From Microbacterium oryzae (GTDB taxonomy: Bacteria; Actinomycetota; Actinomycetes; Actinomycetales; Microbacteriaceae), in the NCBI RefSeq assembly GCF_009735645.1, contig NZ_CP032550.1:1488001-1552000 (forward strand): a stretch of DNA of 64,000 bases, written 5' to 3'. The position numbers and the translations under genes are program-made. This document shows positions 16,993-26,430 of this stretch, one piece after another. Positions within the stretch are counted from its first letter, which is position 1. Each line of letters opens with the position of its first letter. Below the pieces are notes generated by a model that saw only the letters and a program-made list of their open reading frames with translations, did no database searches and was not told the origin of the DNA.

Positions 16993-17822
16993 CGGCCCTC
17001 GCCGATCCGGTCGCCGCCGAGGATGGGGCGGTCGTAGATGCGCTCGAACACGTCGTCGCCGGCCTGCGCGGCCGGACCGTCGTACACGACGCGCCCCGCG
17101 CGCATGCCGATGAGCCGCACGCCGTACCGCCGGGCGAGGTCCAGCACGTGGAGGTTCACGAGCACCGTGATGCCGAGGTCGCGGTTGATGTCGGCCAGGT
17201 CCTGCATCACGGCGTGAGCGGTGGGCGGATCGAGGCTGGCCACCGGCTCGTCGGCCAGGACGACGCGGGGCTCCTGCGCGAGCACGCGCGCGATGGCCAC
17301 CCGCTGCTGCTGGCCTCCCGACAGCGCGTCCGCGCGATGGTGGAGCTTCTCGAGCATGCCCACCCGGTGCAGCGCGCGGTAGGCGAGCTCGCGGTCGTCG
17401 GCGCCGTACCATCCCAGCAGCGTGCGCAGCGTGCTCGTCCGGCTGAGCCGGCCGACGAGCACGTTGCTCTGCACGCTGGCTCTTCCGGCGAGATTGAACC
17501 CCTGGAACACCATCCCGATGCTGCCGCGCAGGCGTCGCAGCTCCGCAGAGCGCGCCCCGTCCACCCGGCGCCTGCCGACGGAGACCGTGCCGGAGGTCAC
17601 CGGCACGAGGCCGTTCACGGTGCGGATGAGGGTCGATTTCCCCGAACCGGACAGGCCGACGATCGCCACCATCTCCCCCGCGGCGATCCGCAGCGTCACG
17701 TCGTCGAGGCCGACCGTGCCGTTCGGGTAGCGGACGCTCACGCCCTCGAGATCGATGCCCCAGGGCGCCGCCGCCGAATCCGAGGATCCGGCGGCGGCGC
17801 TCTCGACGAGCCCTGTCATCAC
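16989..17822 (-). CDS. phnC: Phosphonate-type ABC ATPase PhnC
   Basis: A 277-residue ATPase. Walker A is [17 protein letters not shown] (about residue 55), the signature [16 protein letters not shown], Walker [14 protein letters not shown] and the H-loop [14 protein letters not shown], all characteristic of PhnC. GTG 17822 overlaps the phnD stop; ATG 17819 one codon later is an alternative. An Ala/Ser-rich stretch of ~20 residues precedes the ATPase domain. Confidence 0.92.
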   Translation of the reverse strand: MMTGLVESAAAGSSDSAAAPWGIDLEGVSVRYPNGTVGLDDVTLRIAAGEMVAIVGLSGSGKSTLIRTVNGLVPVTSGTVSVGRRRVDGARSAELRRLRGSIGMVFQGFNLAGRASVQSNVLVGRLSRTSTLRTLLGWYGADDRELAYRALHRVGMLEKLHHRADALSGGQQQRVAIARVLAQEPRVVLADEPVASLDPPTAHAVMQDLADINRDLGITVLVNLHVLDLARRYGVRLIGMRAGRVVYDGPAAQAGDDVFERIYDRPILGGDRIGEGR

Positions 17823-18784
17823 TGCAGGCCGAGCGCGTCGGCCGCGCGCGCCACGACGTCGAGCGAGGCGGGATCGGCCGGCGCGAGGTCGGTGATGCTG
17901 TAGACGCTCGTCAGCGCCTCCTGTCCCTCCGGCGTGCCCGCGAAGTCCAGAAGCGCCTGCGTGATGCGCTCCCGCAGCTCGGGCGAGAGCTCCTCCGACA
18001 GCGCGACGCCGTCATTCGGGATCTCCTCGGTGAGGGCGAACACGACGACCTTCTCGCCGATGTCGGGGACGTCGGTGACGATCGAGCGGGCGTCCCAGAA
18101 GCTGAAGCCGACCTCGGCGTCGCCGTTGTAGACGGCGAGCACGGAGGCATCGTTTGCGGTCACCGGGACCTGCTCGATGTCGGTGTCGATGTCGAGCCCG
18201 GCTTCCTGCAGGGCGAGCATCGGGTAGATGTACCCGGCGGGCGAGCCCGGGCCGAGGACGGCGACCTTCGCCCCCTTCACCTTCTCGACGCTGTCCAGTC
18301 CGGCGGGGCCGGTCATCGCGTCGGCGCCGTTGCAGAACAGCATCCCGTCGCGCTCGACCGGCTCGTCGTCGCAGTAGGTGTCGGGATCGTTGGTCATGAA
18401 CTGCGCGGGATAGGTGATGTTGCCGTTGCGCTCGGTCTGGAGGACCACCTCTGCGCCGTACATGTCGTTGGCCTGCCAGAGCTGCAGCGAGGGCAGGAAG
18501 CCGATCTGCGCCTGCCCGGCGCCGATCGCCTCGACGGCCGCCTGGTAATCCTTGGAGACGACGCCCCGGACGGTCATCCCGAGCTCCTCCGTGAGGTAGT
18601 CAGTGATGGGGGCGGCGGTCTCGACGAGGCCGTCCTGGTCCTGGGAGGGGACGAGGGCGAGGGTGATCTCCTCCGGCTCCGCCGCGGCGTCGGCGGGGCC
18701 GGCCTCGGAGGCGCAGCCGGCCAGCGCCAGGGCGGTGACGGAGGCAGCCGCGAGGGCCGAAGCGAGGCGGGTGGGGGTGCGCAT
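17819..18784 (-). CDS. phnD: Phosphonate/phosphite-type substrate-binding lipoprotein PhnD
   Basis: A 321-residue lipoprotein (signal ending ALAGCAS) of the phosphate/phosphite/phosphonate-binding family. Family features include LALVPSQDQ, the Y in [33 protein letters not shown] and [20 protein letters not shown]. Two cysteines (DTYCDDEP and MLFCNGAD) could form a disulfide. It begins 9 bases after the HAD gene. The exact ligand is not predictable by eye. Confidence 0.9.
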   Translation of the reverse strand: MRTPTRLASALAAASVTALALAGCASEAGPADAAAEPEEITLALVPSQDQDGLVETAAPITDYLTEELGMTVRGVVSKDYQAAVEAIGAGQAQIGFLPSLQLWQANDMYGAEVVLQTERNGNITYPAQFMTNDPDTYCDDEPVERDGMLFCNGADAMTGPAGLDSVEKVKGAKVAVLGPGSPAGYIYPMLALQEAGLDIDTDIEQVPVTANDASVLAVYNGDAEVGFSFWDARSIVTDVPDIGEKVVVFALTEEIPNDGVALSEELSPELRERITQALLDFAGTPEGQEALTSVYSITDLAPADPASLDVVARAADALGLQ

Positions 18785-18793
18785 GATGCTCCT

Positions 18794-19486
18794 TCAGGGG
18801 TGGTGGGGGGACGACGGGAGGGATGGGGTGCGGGCGAGGTCGTGGGCGGCGTCGACCCAGGCCTCGATGACTTCGTAGAGATCGGCGACGCCGGCGGCGC
18901 GGTGATCGGGGGCTGCGGTGGCGGGGACATCCGCGGTCCCCACGAGCGCGGTGGCGTGCCCGCGCTGGTGCGCGGGGGCGAGATCGTTCACCCAGATGTC
19001 GCCGATGCTCAGCACGCGTGCGCCGGCGGGCAGACCGTCGAGGTAACCGCTCATGCCGGCCGGCTTGCCCACGTCGGTCAGGACCTCGTCGAACACGTCG
19101 GCGAGCCCCAGCGCGGCGAGCGCCTCGTCGATCCGGATGGCCGGGGCGTTGGTCGCGAGCACGCGGCGGGCGCGCCCGCGCAGCGCCGCGAGGAAGACAT
19201 CGAGGCCGCGCGGTGCGCAGACAGGGCTCTCGGGAGTGGCCAGCTGCGCGCGGCTGGCCAGGTAGGCGGCGTCCAGCGTCGACGCGTCCGCGCCCGCCGC
19301 ACGCGCCCGGCGCGCGACGAGGTCGTACCCGTCGAGCGCTCCCGCCGGCCGCTCCAGGTCGCTGATGAGGTCCTCGTACGAGACGGCGCTGTCGCGCGCG
19401 ACGATGTGCCGCGCGTAGGAGCACACCGGCCCGTCGCCCAGCGCGACGGTGCCGTCGAAGTCGAAGACGAGAATGCTCTGTGTCAC
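18794..19486 (-). CDS. HAD family hydrolase
   Basis: A 230-residue HAD phosphatase-like enzyme. Motif I is VFDFDGTVALGDG at the N-terminus (nucleophile Asp-9 or so), motif II LATNAPA, motif III lysine in DVGKPAG, and motif IV LSIGDIWVNDLAP. The start GTG 19486 is preceded by GAGGGAAA. As first gene of the phnDCEE-rpiR operon it probably dephosphorylates the imported compound or a product of it. It lacks features I would require to call it phosphonoacetaldehyde hydrolase, so no symbol is given. Confidence 0.8.
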   Translation of the reverse strand: MTQSILVFDFDGTVALGDGPVCSYARHIVARDSAVSYEDLISDLERPAGALDGYDLVARRARAAGADASTLDAAYLASRAQLATPESPVCAPRGLDVFLAALRGRARRVLATNAPAIRIDEALAALGLADVFDEVLTDVGKPAGMSGYLDGLPAGARVLSIGDIWVNDLAPAHQRGHATALVGTADVPATAAPDHRAAGVADLYEVIEAWVDAAHDLARTPSLPSSPHHP

Positions 19487-19531
19487 ACTTTCCCTCACTG
19501 CCGGACGATGCGTCCAAGCTAAGGAGCTCGC

Positions 19532-20191
19532 ATGGACAGAAAGACCACGAAGGGTGACGGGATGGTGAACGACGACGGTCGTCTGCTCGACGTCCTCCTC
19601 GCCGACATCGCGGAGGACCGCGCGGCAGAGCGGTTCGCCGGGTGGGCGCACTCCACGCTCGTGGACGAGAACGTCGGCGCTCCCGTCCTGCCCGTCGCGA
19701 CCGCCCGTCTGCTGTCGGCGGCGGCGGGGCTGCCCGACGGCTTCCCGGTGGGCAACGCGGGCCTGTGGCACGTGTACGGGTATCTGCTCTCGGAGGTGCC
19801 CACTCCCTACGGCCTCAAGCGGGAGCGCTGGCTCGGCGGTGACCTCGCGACAGCGCTGGGCCTGCCCCGTGACGCTTTCGTGCCGGCAGCGCACCCGGGG
19901 ACCCTGCTCGCGCGTGTGACGGCGGCCGTCTCACCGGTCCTCGAGCACGCCGCCGCCGACGGAGCGGACCTCCTCCTCGCGCACCGGGAGGATCTGCCCG
20001 GTGCGGCCACCGGGGTGACGGGCGTGGTGCGCGCGGACTCGGCGGGACCGGCGGCCCTCTGCTACGGCCTGCACGAGGCGGGCCGGCTTCGCATCGTCAC
20101 GGCCTTTCCCTACTCGGGCCGGATCGACGACCTCCGGCGCGAGTTCGACCGCGGGGCGCGCGTCCGCTGGAACGGCGTGCTGAGCGGCTGA
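19532..20191 (+). CDS. Unrecognised 219-residue protein, divergent from the phn operon
   Basis: I do not recognise this family. It is a soluble protein with no signal or membrane segment; notable parts are HVYGYLLSEVPTPYGLKRERW, GTLLARVTAAVSPVLEHAA and CYGLHEAGRLRIVTAFPYSG. The start ATG 19532 has a good site (AAGGAG, five bases before). Only 45 bases separate it from the HAD gene on the other strand, so both may share one regulated promoter region and one pathway. Length, codon use and the ribosome site say it is real. Confidence 0.7.
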   Translation: MDRKTTKGDGMVNDDGRLLDVLLADIAEDRAAERFAGWAHSTLVDENVGAPVLPVATARLLSAAAGLPDGFPVGNAGLWHVYGYLLSEVPTPYGLKRERWLGGDLATALGLPRDAFVPAAHPGTLLARVTAAVSPVLEHAAADGADLLLAHREDLPGAATGVTGVVRADSAGPAALCYGLHEAGRLRIVTAFPYSGRIDDLRREFDRGARVRWNGVLSG

Positions 20192-20193
20192 GG

Positions 20194-21381
20194 TCAGGCT
20201 GCGTGCTCGTCGTCGCGCGGGATGAGCGGCAGCGACACGAGCGGCGCGAGCGCGGCCAGCGCGAACGCGAGCGGATAGCCGACCGCCGTGATGAGCGCGC
20301 CCATGAGCGGGCCGACGGCCGAGGCCACGATGAACTGCCCCGTGTTCTGCACGCCGAGGGCCTTCCCCGCCCAGCCCGACCCCGCCGCCTCGGCGACCGA
20401 CGTGAAGGCGAGGCCGTTGTCGGCCACGGTCACCGAGGTGGCGATCACGAGCACGACGGCCGCGGCGGGGCTCCAGGCGAGTGCGGCGACCACGGCCAGC
20501 AGCGCCATCACCGCGATGCCGCTCAGCGCGACCCAGCGCAGCACGCGTGCCCGGCTGCCGACGCGGTCGCTCAGCGCGCCGACGGCGATGCGGCCGAACG
20601 CGCCGATGAACTGCGACGCCGCGATGAGCGCGCCGGCTGCCGCGGCATTCCACCCGAGCCCCGCGATGAGCCACACCATGCCGAATGTCGACAGCAGGAA
20701 CTGCGGCACGACGAGCAGCGCGGACACCGTGTGGATGCGCAGCAGGAAGCCGCTGCGCCGATACGGGCTCACGGCGGCGGCGACCTCGGCCGACGTCGCG
20801 CGCGGCGGGTTCTCGATGCCCACCGCGCAGAGGACGGCGCACACCCCGGTCGCGACGGCGGCCGCGATGAGCGGCGCCGCGATGCCGTGCGCCGCGGCGA
20901 GCGGCGGCACGACGATCGCCGCGGCGGCGACACCGAGGGGCTGCGACATCTGGCGGATGCCCATGGCGAGCCCCCGACGCTCCTTCGGGAACCAGCCGAC
21001 GACGATCCGGCCGCTGGCCGAGTTGACGCTCGCCGATGCCCCGCCCGCGAGCGCGAGGAGCAGCCCGAGCAGGACCAGCCCGGAGGCGGCGGCCGCCGCC
21101 GCGGCGAGAAGCGCGGTGAGCACGAGCCCGACCGCGATGACGCCGCGCTCCCCACGGCGGTCGGCGAGGTGCCCCCACACGACGAGCGTCGCGACCATCC
21201 CCGCGGTGGGCGCGGCCGCGACGAGCCCGGCCTGCGCGAGCGTCAGGCCCCGCTCGAGGTGCAGCAGCGGGATGAGGTACGCGGGCGTGCTGACGAGCAT
21301 CGTCCCGGCGGCCTGCGCGAGCACGCCCAGCACGAGCATGCGCCAGGCCTTCGCCGGCGCGCGGGCGGCGACGTCGGCCAT
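20194..21381 (-). CDS. MFS transporter
   Basis: A 395-residue major facilitator with about 12 helices. The loop 2-3 signature is GHLADRRGERG near residue 70 and the equivalent in the second half is GALSDRVGSRAR. The GxxSASVNSASGRIVVGWFPKERRG stretch suits the oxalate/formate-antiporter-like or cyanate-type subgroups, but the substrate is not clear. It ends 2 bases from the unknown gene on the opposite strand and starts 2 bases after pcrA stops, so it may be read together with pcrA. Confidence 0.85.
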   Translation of the reverse strand: MADVAARAPAKAWRMLVLGVLAQAAGTMLVSTPAYLIPLLHLERGLTLAQAGLVAAAPTAGMVATLVVWGHLADRRGERGVIAVGLVLTALLAAAAAAASGLVLLGLLLALAGGASASVNSASGRIVVGWFPKERRGLAMGIRQMSQPLGVAAAAIVVPPLAAAHGIAAPLIAAAVATGVCAVLCAVGIENPPRATSAEVAAAVSPYRRSGFLLRIHTVSALLVVPQFLLSTFGMVWLIAGLGWNAAAAGALIAASQFIGAFGRIAVGALSDRVGSRARVLRWVALSGIAVMALLAVVAALAWSPAAAVVLVIATSVTVADNGLAFTSVAEAAGSGWAGKALGVQNTGQFIVASAVGPLMGALITAVGYPLAFALAALAPLVSLPLIPRDDEHAA

Positions 21382-21383
21382 CC

Positions 21384-23765
21384 TCAGATCTTCGTGATCG
21401 GCGCGACCTTGATGAGGAGCTTCTTGGCCCCCACCGTGTCGAAGCGCACGTGCGCCACGCGCTTGGCGCCCTCCCCCGTGACCACGTCGATCGTGCCCTC
21501 GCCGAAGTCCTCGTGGCGGATGCGATCGCCCGCGGCGACCTCGAGGTCGCCGTTGTCGCGCACCTTGTTCGTCACGAGGCCCGGGAACCGGTCCATAGCC
21601 GTCGACTTCGGCTTTAGCCCGCTGCCGGGCGCCAGCGGCTTCACACCCCAGCGGTCGTTCTGCGGCCGGCGGGCGTTGAGCGCGCGCGACTGCGAGCCGC
21701 CGCGCGAGTTCACGTCGCCGGGCGACTGCTTCCAGTCGATGAGCAGGGCGGGGATCTCCTGCAGGAACCGGCTCGGCATCGCGGCGGTGACCTCGCCGAA
21801 CTGCGCGCGGGTCATCGCCAGCGACACGTAGAGCCGCTTCCGCGCACGGGTGATGCCGACGTAGAACAGCCGGCGCTCCTCCTGCGGCCCGCCCGGCTCG
21901 TTGGCCGAGATCCGGTGCGGGATGAGGTCCTCCTCGACGCCGGTGAGGAACACCGCGTCGAATTCGAGGCCCTTCGCCGTGTGCAGCGTCATGAGCGACA
22001 CCGAGCCCGACTCGTCGTCGAGGTCGTCGGTGTCGGCGACGAGCGCGACCTCGGTGAGGAAGTCGACGATCGTGCCCTCGGGGTTGTTGCGCGCGAACTC
22101 GCGGGTGACGGCGACGAGCTCGTCGAGGTTCTCCACGCGCGCCTCGTCCTGCGGGTCGCGGCTGCGGCGCAGCGCGTCGTAGTAGCCGCTGTCGTTGAGG
22201 AGCACCCGCAGCGCCTCCGTCACGGAGGTCGACGGCGGCTGCTCCCCCGACGCCGGCTGCAGGATCTCGCTCGCCGCACGCAGCACCTCGTCGAGCTGCG
22301 CGATGGCCTTCTGCAGCTTCGGCCCGAGGCCCATCTCGGCCGGGTGGGCGAGGGCGTCGCGGAAGCTCATGCCGTTGTCGGCGGCGAAGCGCGCGATCGT
22401 CGTCTCGGTCACGTCGCCGATGCCGCGCTTGGGGCGGTTGAGGATGCGGCGCACCGCCATCTCGTCGGCGGGGTTCGCCACCGCGACGAGGTACGCGAGG
22501 GCGTCCTTGATCTCCGCGCGATCGTAGAACTTCGTGCCACCCATGATCTTGTAGGGCACGGCCGCGCGGATGAAGATCTCCTCCAGCGCGCGCGACTGCG
22601 AGTTCGTCCGGTAGAAGACCGCCATCTGCTGGTAGTCCATGCCCGAGCGACGCAGCTTCTCGATCTCATCCGCGACGAACTGCGCCTCGTCGTGCTGCGA
22701 GTACCCGGTGAAGCCGACGATCTTGTCGCCCTCGCCCTGGTCGCTCCACAGCCGCTTGTCCTTGCGGTCGAAGTTGTTGCGGATGACGGAGTTCGCCGCG
22801 TCGAGGATGTTCTGGCTCGAGCGGTAGTTCTGCTCGAGCAGCACGACCTTCGCCCCTGGGAAGTCGCGCTCGAACTCGGTGATGTTCCGGATGTCCGCGC
22901 CTCGGAACGCGTAGATGGACTGATCCGAGTCGCCGACGACCGTCAGCGAGGCGCCGTCGGCCTCGGGGATGAGCACGGCCGCGCCGCCGGAGGAGATCTC
23001 CGTCTGCACCGGCTTGGTCAGCTCGCGGATGAGCTGGTACTGCGCGTGGTTGGTGTCCTGGTATTCGTCGACGAGGATGTGCCGGAAGCGCTTCCGGTAC
23101 ACGTCGGCGACGTGCGGGAACGCGCGGAAGAGGAACACGGTCTGCGCGATGAGGTCGTCGAAGTCGAAGGCGTTCGCCTTCTGCAGGGCCCGCTGGTAGT
23201 CGCCGAAGATCTCCACGAACTTCCGCTCGGCGGGGTCGCTCATGTTCGCGTCGCGCGCGTACGACTCCGCGTCGGCGAGCTCGTTCTTGAGCTTGGAGAT
23301 GCGCGACTGCACGCCGGCGGGCGTGAGCCCCAGCGCGTCGGCCTCCCGTTCGCGCACGATGCGCTTGAGCAGCGCGCGGGAATCGCCCGAGTCGTAGATG
23401 GTGAACGCCTTGGTGAACCCGAACTGGTCGGCCTCGCGGCGGAGGATCCGCACGCAGGCGGAGTGGAAGGTCGCGATCCACATGCCGCGCGCGCTGTCGC
23501 CGACGATCTGCTCGACGCGCTCGCGCATCTCACCGGCCGCCTTGTTCGTGAACGTGATCGCGAGGATCTGGCTCGGCCACGCCTCCCGATTGCGCAGCAG
23601 CGACGCGATGCGATGGGTGAGCACGCGGGTCTTTCCCGAGCCGGCGCCCGCGACGATGAGCAGCGCCGGACCGCGGTATTCGACGGCCTCGCGCTGAGGC
23701 GGGTTGAGCCCCTTCAGCAGGTCGTCGTCGGGGGCGGCGGAGAGGGAGAAGAGCGCGTCTGTCAT
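21384..23765 (-). CDS. pcrA: ATP-dependent DNA helicase UvrD/PcrA
   Basis: A 793-residue superfamily 1A 3'-5' helicase for repair and replication-fork processing. All motifs are present in order: Q-motif LNPPQREAV, Walker A AGAGSGKT, Ia TFTNKAAGEM, II VDEYQDTNH, III GDSDQSIYAFRGAD, IV EQNYRSSQNIL, V LHTAKGLEFD, VI VGITRARKRLYV, and a C-terminal Tudor-like domain (GDRIRHEDFGEGTI). Start ATG 23765 was chosen at MTDALFSL; an upstream in-frame start adds 11 poorly conserved residues. Confidence 0.95.
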   Translation of the reverse strand: MTDALFSLSAAPDDDLLKGLNPPQREAVEYRGPALLIVAGAGSGKTRVLTHRIASLLRNREAWPSQILAITFTNKAAGEMRERVEQIVGDSARGMWIATFHSACVRILRREADQFGFTKAFTIYDSGDSRALLKRIVREREADALGLTPAGVQSRISKLKNELADAESYARDANMSDPAERKFVEIFGDYQRALQKANAFDFDDLIAQTVFLFRAFPHVADVYRKRFRHILVDEYQDTNHAQYQLIRELTKPVQTEISSGGAAVLIPEADGASLTVVGDSDQSIYAFRGADIRNITEFERDFPGAKVVLLEQNYRSSQNILDAANSVIRNNFDRKDKRLWSDQGEGDKIVGFTGYSQHDEAQFVADEIEKLRRSGMDYQQMAVFYRTNSQSRALEEIFIRAAVPYKIMGGTKFYDRAEIKDALAYLVAVANPADEMAVRRILNRPKRGIGDVTETTIARFAADNGMSFRDALAHPAEMGLGPKLQKAIAQLDEVLRAASEILQPASGEQPPSTSVTEALRVLLNDSGYYDALRRSRDPQDEARVENLDELVAVTREFARNNPEGTIVDFLTEVALVADTDDLDDESGSVSLMTLHTAKGLEFDAVFLTGVEEDLIPHRISANEPGGPQEERRLFYVGITRARKRLYVSLAMTRAQFGEVTAAMPSRFLQEIPALLIDWKQSPGDVNSRGGSQSRALNARRPQNDRWGVKPLAPGSGLKPKSTAMDRFPGLVTNKVRDNGDLEVAAGDRIRHEDFGEGTIDVVTGEGAKRVAHVRFDTVGAKKLLIKVAPITKI

Positions 23766-23899
23766 GTCGGTTTCGAGTGTAGATCGGCCCCCTGACAACG
23801 CCGGATCTATGGATATCCCCCACAGCCGGGCTTCAGAGCAACAATCCGCAGGTTGTGACGGTAGTGTTCATCCGTTCGCATCGACTCTGGGAGGTTGCG

Positions 23900-24550
23900 A
23901 TGCCGAATTTCATCGGAAAGCTCGACCTGTCACCGGCCCGACTCGGTGACGCTGTGTACGACCGGATCGCCGCGGCGATCGTCGACGGCTCTCTCGCACC
24001 CGGCGAGCGGATCCGCGACCTCGATATCGCCGAGAGCCTCGGCGTCTCCCGCATGCCCGTGCGGGAGGCTCTGCAGCGTCTGGAGCGCGAGGGCCTCATC
24101 GAGATGTCCGCGAGCCGCTTCACGCGCGTCACCGAGATCACGCCCGAGATGGTGGCCGCGTCCATCGAGTTCGCGCGCTACCAGACCGGCGTCGCCGCTC
24201 GGATGGCGGCGGAGCGGATGGACGACGACGCACGCGAGCGCGCGCTCGCGCTGCTCGACGAGCTCCGCACGGCGCTGACCGCGGGCGACCGCGACCGCGC
24301 CTGCGAGCGCTACTTCGCGTCGTTCATGTTCCTCGTCGACCAGACGGAGAACCCCGTGTTCCGCTCGCTGACCGGCGAGGCGCGCTTCGCCCTGGAGCGC
24401 AACATCGGACAGGGCGACTTCGCGATCGCCGTCGACGAGGCCTCCGCGGCTCTCTTCGACGACCTGCGTGCGGCCATCCAGGATGGCGAGGGTGTGCGCG
24501 CCGAGCAGATCATCCTCGATCTGTTCGACGCGGTCACGCCGCAGCCCTGA
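23900..24550 (+). CDS. GntR-type transcriptional regulator (first of tandem pair)
   Basis: A 216-residue regulator with a winged helix at the N-terminus: YDRIAAAIVDGSLAPGERIR, then ESLGVSRMPVREALQRLERE, the GntR recognition helix. The helical C-terminal part (about 85-216) is FCD-like. Start ATG 23900 follows GGGAGG; an upstream ATG at 23855 lacks a ribosome site. The next gene encodes a paralogue with the same layout. Effector and targets unknown. Confidence 0.87.
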   Translation: MPNFIGKLDLSPARLGDAVYDRIAAAIVDGSLAPGERIRDLDIAESLGVSRMPVREALQRLEREGLIEMSASRFTRVTEITPEMVAASIEFARYQTGVAARMAAERMDDDARERALALLDELRTALTAGDRDRACERYFASFMFLVDQTENPVFRSLTGEARFALERNIGQGDFAIAVDEASAALFDDLRAAIQDGEGVRAEQIILDLFDAVTPQP

Positions 24551-24608
24551 CGTCACATGCTTGGCGCTTCCGTCTTGGAGCGCTAGCTTCTCTGCAGGGG
24601 GGTCTGCC

Positions 24609-25271
24609 ATGGAGCGTTCTTCTGGGCAGGTGCGTGTCGTCGAGCACGCCGAGCTGTTCCGCGCGATCGATCACGTCGCCGATGCCATCCGGTCGGGTGA
24701 TCTGCCGCCGGGGGCGCGCATCCGCGATGCGCGACTCGCGGTCGAGCTCGGCATTCCGCGCATCCTCGTGCGCGTGGCGCTGCGCGAGCTCGAGCAGCAC
24801 GGGCTCGTCCGCGAGACGCGCGCGCGCTTCTACCGGGTGACGGAGCCCACGCCGAACCGCTTCCAGACGGCGATGGAGTGCGTGGGGCTCGAGATCGGCA
24901 TCGCCATGCAGCTCGCACTGCCGAAGATGGACGCCGCCGAACGCGCGGACCTGTCGGCGCGGCTGCGCCGGGCCGCGCTGGTCTGCACGCGTCCGGGGGC
25001 CACCGCCGAGGCCGTGTACGCCGTCACCTTCGACCTCTTCGACGAGATGGTCGCACGGACGGGCAATCCCTTCCTGCGCACGTCGTACGACCGGGCAGGC
25101 CGCGAGGTCCAGCGCAGCATGCGCGGTGAGATGCCGCTCCTCAATCCACCGAGCGTCATCGGCGCGTGCGCGGCCGAGGTCGCCCGCGCGGTGGACGACG
25201 GCGATCCTCGCCGAGCCGACCGCGCGCTGCGACGCATGTTCCGGCCCACATTCGGCCACGCTCTCACGTGA
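24609..25271 (+). CDS. GntR-type transcriptional regulator (second of tandem pair)
   Basis: A 220-residue paralogue of the preceding protein: DAIRSGDLPPGARIRDARLA and VELGIPRILVRVALRELEQH replace the consensus. The usual S-R-M-P-V-R-E-A-L recognition helix is changed to IPRILVRVALRE, so its operator probably differs or binding is weakened. A C-terminal FCD-like region follows. Start ATG 24609 is preceded by GGGGGG. Its end overlaps the convergent glycerophosphodiesterase gene by 8 bases. Confidence 0.82.
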   Translation: MERSSGQVRVVEHAELFRAIDHVADAIRSGDLPPGARIRDARLAVELGIPRILVRVALRELEQHGLVRETRARFYRVTEPTPNRFQTAMECVGLEIGIAMQLALPKMDAAERADLSARLRRAALVCTRPGATAEAVYAVTFDLFDEMVARTGNPFLRTSYDRAGREVQRSMRGEMPLLNPPSVIGACAAEVARAVDDGDPRRADRALRRMFRPTFGHALT

Positions 25272-26274
25272 CCGGTCGGAAGACGTCCATTCCCAGATCG
25301 GGATGGTCGACGAAGACGCCGTCGAGCTCGCGCAGGAGCTCCCACTCCGCACGGTAGTCGCCGAACGCCGAGCGCCCGCCGGCGCCGCCGAACTCTGGCA
25401 GCAGGAACGCATTCTCCGGCCGGCATGTCCACGCGTAGATCAGCAGGCCGCGCTCCCGCGCGTCGGCCACCAGGCGAGCCGGCCCCCGCGCGCGACCCGC
25501 GCCATCCGGGTCGAGCACCATCTTCTTGTCCACGCTGATGCCGTCCACGACCCCGACGAGGGCGTCGAGCCCCGCCGGGCTCACGATCTCGGCATACGTC
25601 CGCGCGGCGGCGCCGTCGCGCGCGACGAGATCGGCCGGGGCGCCGTCCGCCTCGATGAGATGGATGAACGTCGCCGCGACGCCCCGCTCCCGAACCTGCT
25701 CGAGAACCGTCCCCTCGAACGACTCGACGATGAGTGGAAGGCCCGACCCGGGCCATCCGCTCTCGCGCAGGTCGCGCTCGACGAGCGCCGCGAGGTCAAT
25801 GCCGAGACCCGCGAAGTACGTCGCGTGCTTGATCTCGAGCACGACGCCGATCTCGCGGCCGTGCTCGAGCGACGCGTCGCGGACGAGGTCGAGCAGGTCC
25901 GTCAGCCGCAGGATGGGCTCCGCGTCGTCGAAGCTCGCGCTCGCCGGGCGAATCGCCGGGATGCGCTCGCGGGTGCGGAGCGTGGCAAGCTCGTCCCAGG
26001 TGAAGTCCTCGGTGAACCAGCCGGCCATTCGCTGCCCGTCGACCGTCTTCTCGGTGCGTCGATCGGCGAACTCCGGATGGTCGGCGACGTCGGTGGTCCC
26101 GGAGATCTCGTTCTCGTGGCGCACGACGAGCACGCCATCGCGGGTGGCGACCACATCCGGCTCGACGGCGTCGACCCCCATCGCGAGCGCGAGCGCGTAC
26201 GACGAGCGGGAGTGCTCGGGGCGGTACCCGGGGGCACCGCGGTGGCCGATGACGAGCGGGTGGTGACGGGGCAT
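25264..26274 (-). CDS. glpQ: Glycerophosphodiester phosphodiesterase
   Basis: A 336-residue GDPD enzyme that splits glycerophosphodiesters into glycerol-3-phosphate and an alcohol. The catalytic start VIGHRGAPGYRPEHSRSSY has the HRG and PEH(N) motifs, followed by DAVEPDVVATRDGVLVVRHE with the metal-binding E-x-D and HE. No signal peptide is obvious, so it appears cytoplasmic, unlike many GlpQ. A PhoP-like direct repeat lies at 26314-26331, 40 bases upstream, suggesting induction under phosphate limitation. Confidence 0.92.
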   Translation of the reverse strand: MPRHHPLVIGHRGAPGYRPEHSRSSYALALAMGVDAVEPDVVATRDGVLVVRHENEISGTTDVADHPEFADRRTEKTVDGQRMAGWFTEDFTWDELATLRTRERIPAIRPASASFDDAEPILRLTDLLDLVRDASLEHGREIGVVLEIKHATYFAGLGIDLAALVERDLRESGWPGSGLPLIVESFEGTVLEQVRERGVAATFIHLIEADGAPADLVARDGAAARTYAEIVSPAGLDALVGVVDGISVDKKMVLDPDGAGRARGPARLVADARERGLLIYAWTCRPENAFLLPEFGGAGGRSAFGDYRAEWELLRELDGVFVDHPDLGMDVFRPVT

Positions 26275-26313
26275 CTCAGCAGGCTAGTTTCGCCCGCGGA
26301 GAACCGGCGACAA

Positions 26314-26331
26314 TCACAGCCCGTCCATAGC
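26314..26331 (+). promoter_or_regulatory. Candidate response-regulator direct repeat, site 1
   Basis: TCACAGC (26314-26320), four bases, CCATAGC (26325-26331): an 11-base-period direct repeat like those bound by PhoP/OmpR-type regulators, in the glpQ / Bax-inhibitor gap. Two similar sites occur at 27459 and 29560. Confidence 0.45.
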
Positions 26332-26430
26332 GTCGCGTGACTAGCCTGAGGAGACAGCATCATCGTGGGGCTTCCGCGAAGCTCGACGATGAGATCGCGC
26401 CGTCTTTGCAGACATTGGAGTGACCACATC

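Noticed and set aside
14500..18784. Complete phosphonate degradation locus
   Set aside because: Only transport, a HAD enzyme and a regulator are present; no phnGHIJKLM or phosphonatase set was found.
18794..19486. Phosphonoacetaldehyde hydrolase (phnX)
   Set aside because: HAD motifs fit, but I see no cap-domain lysine motif that would identify PhnX, and no aminotransferase partner is nearby.
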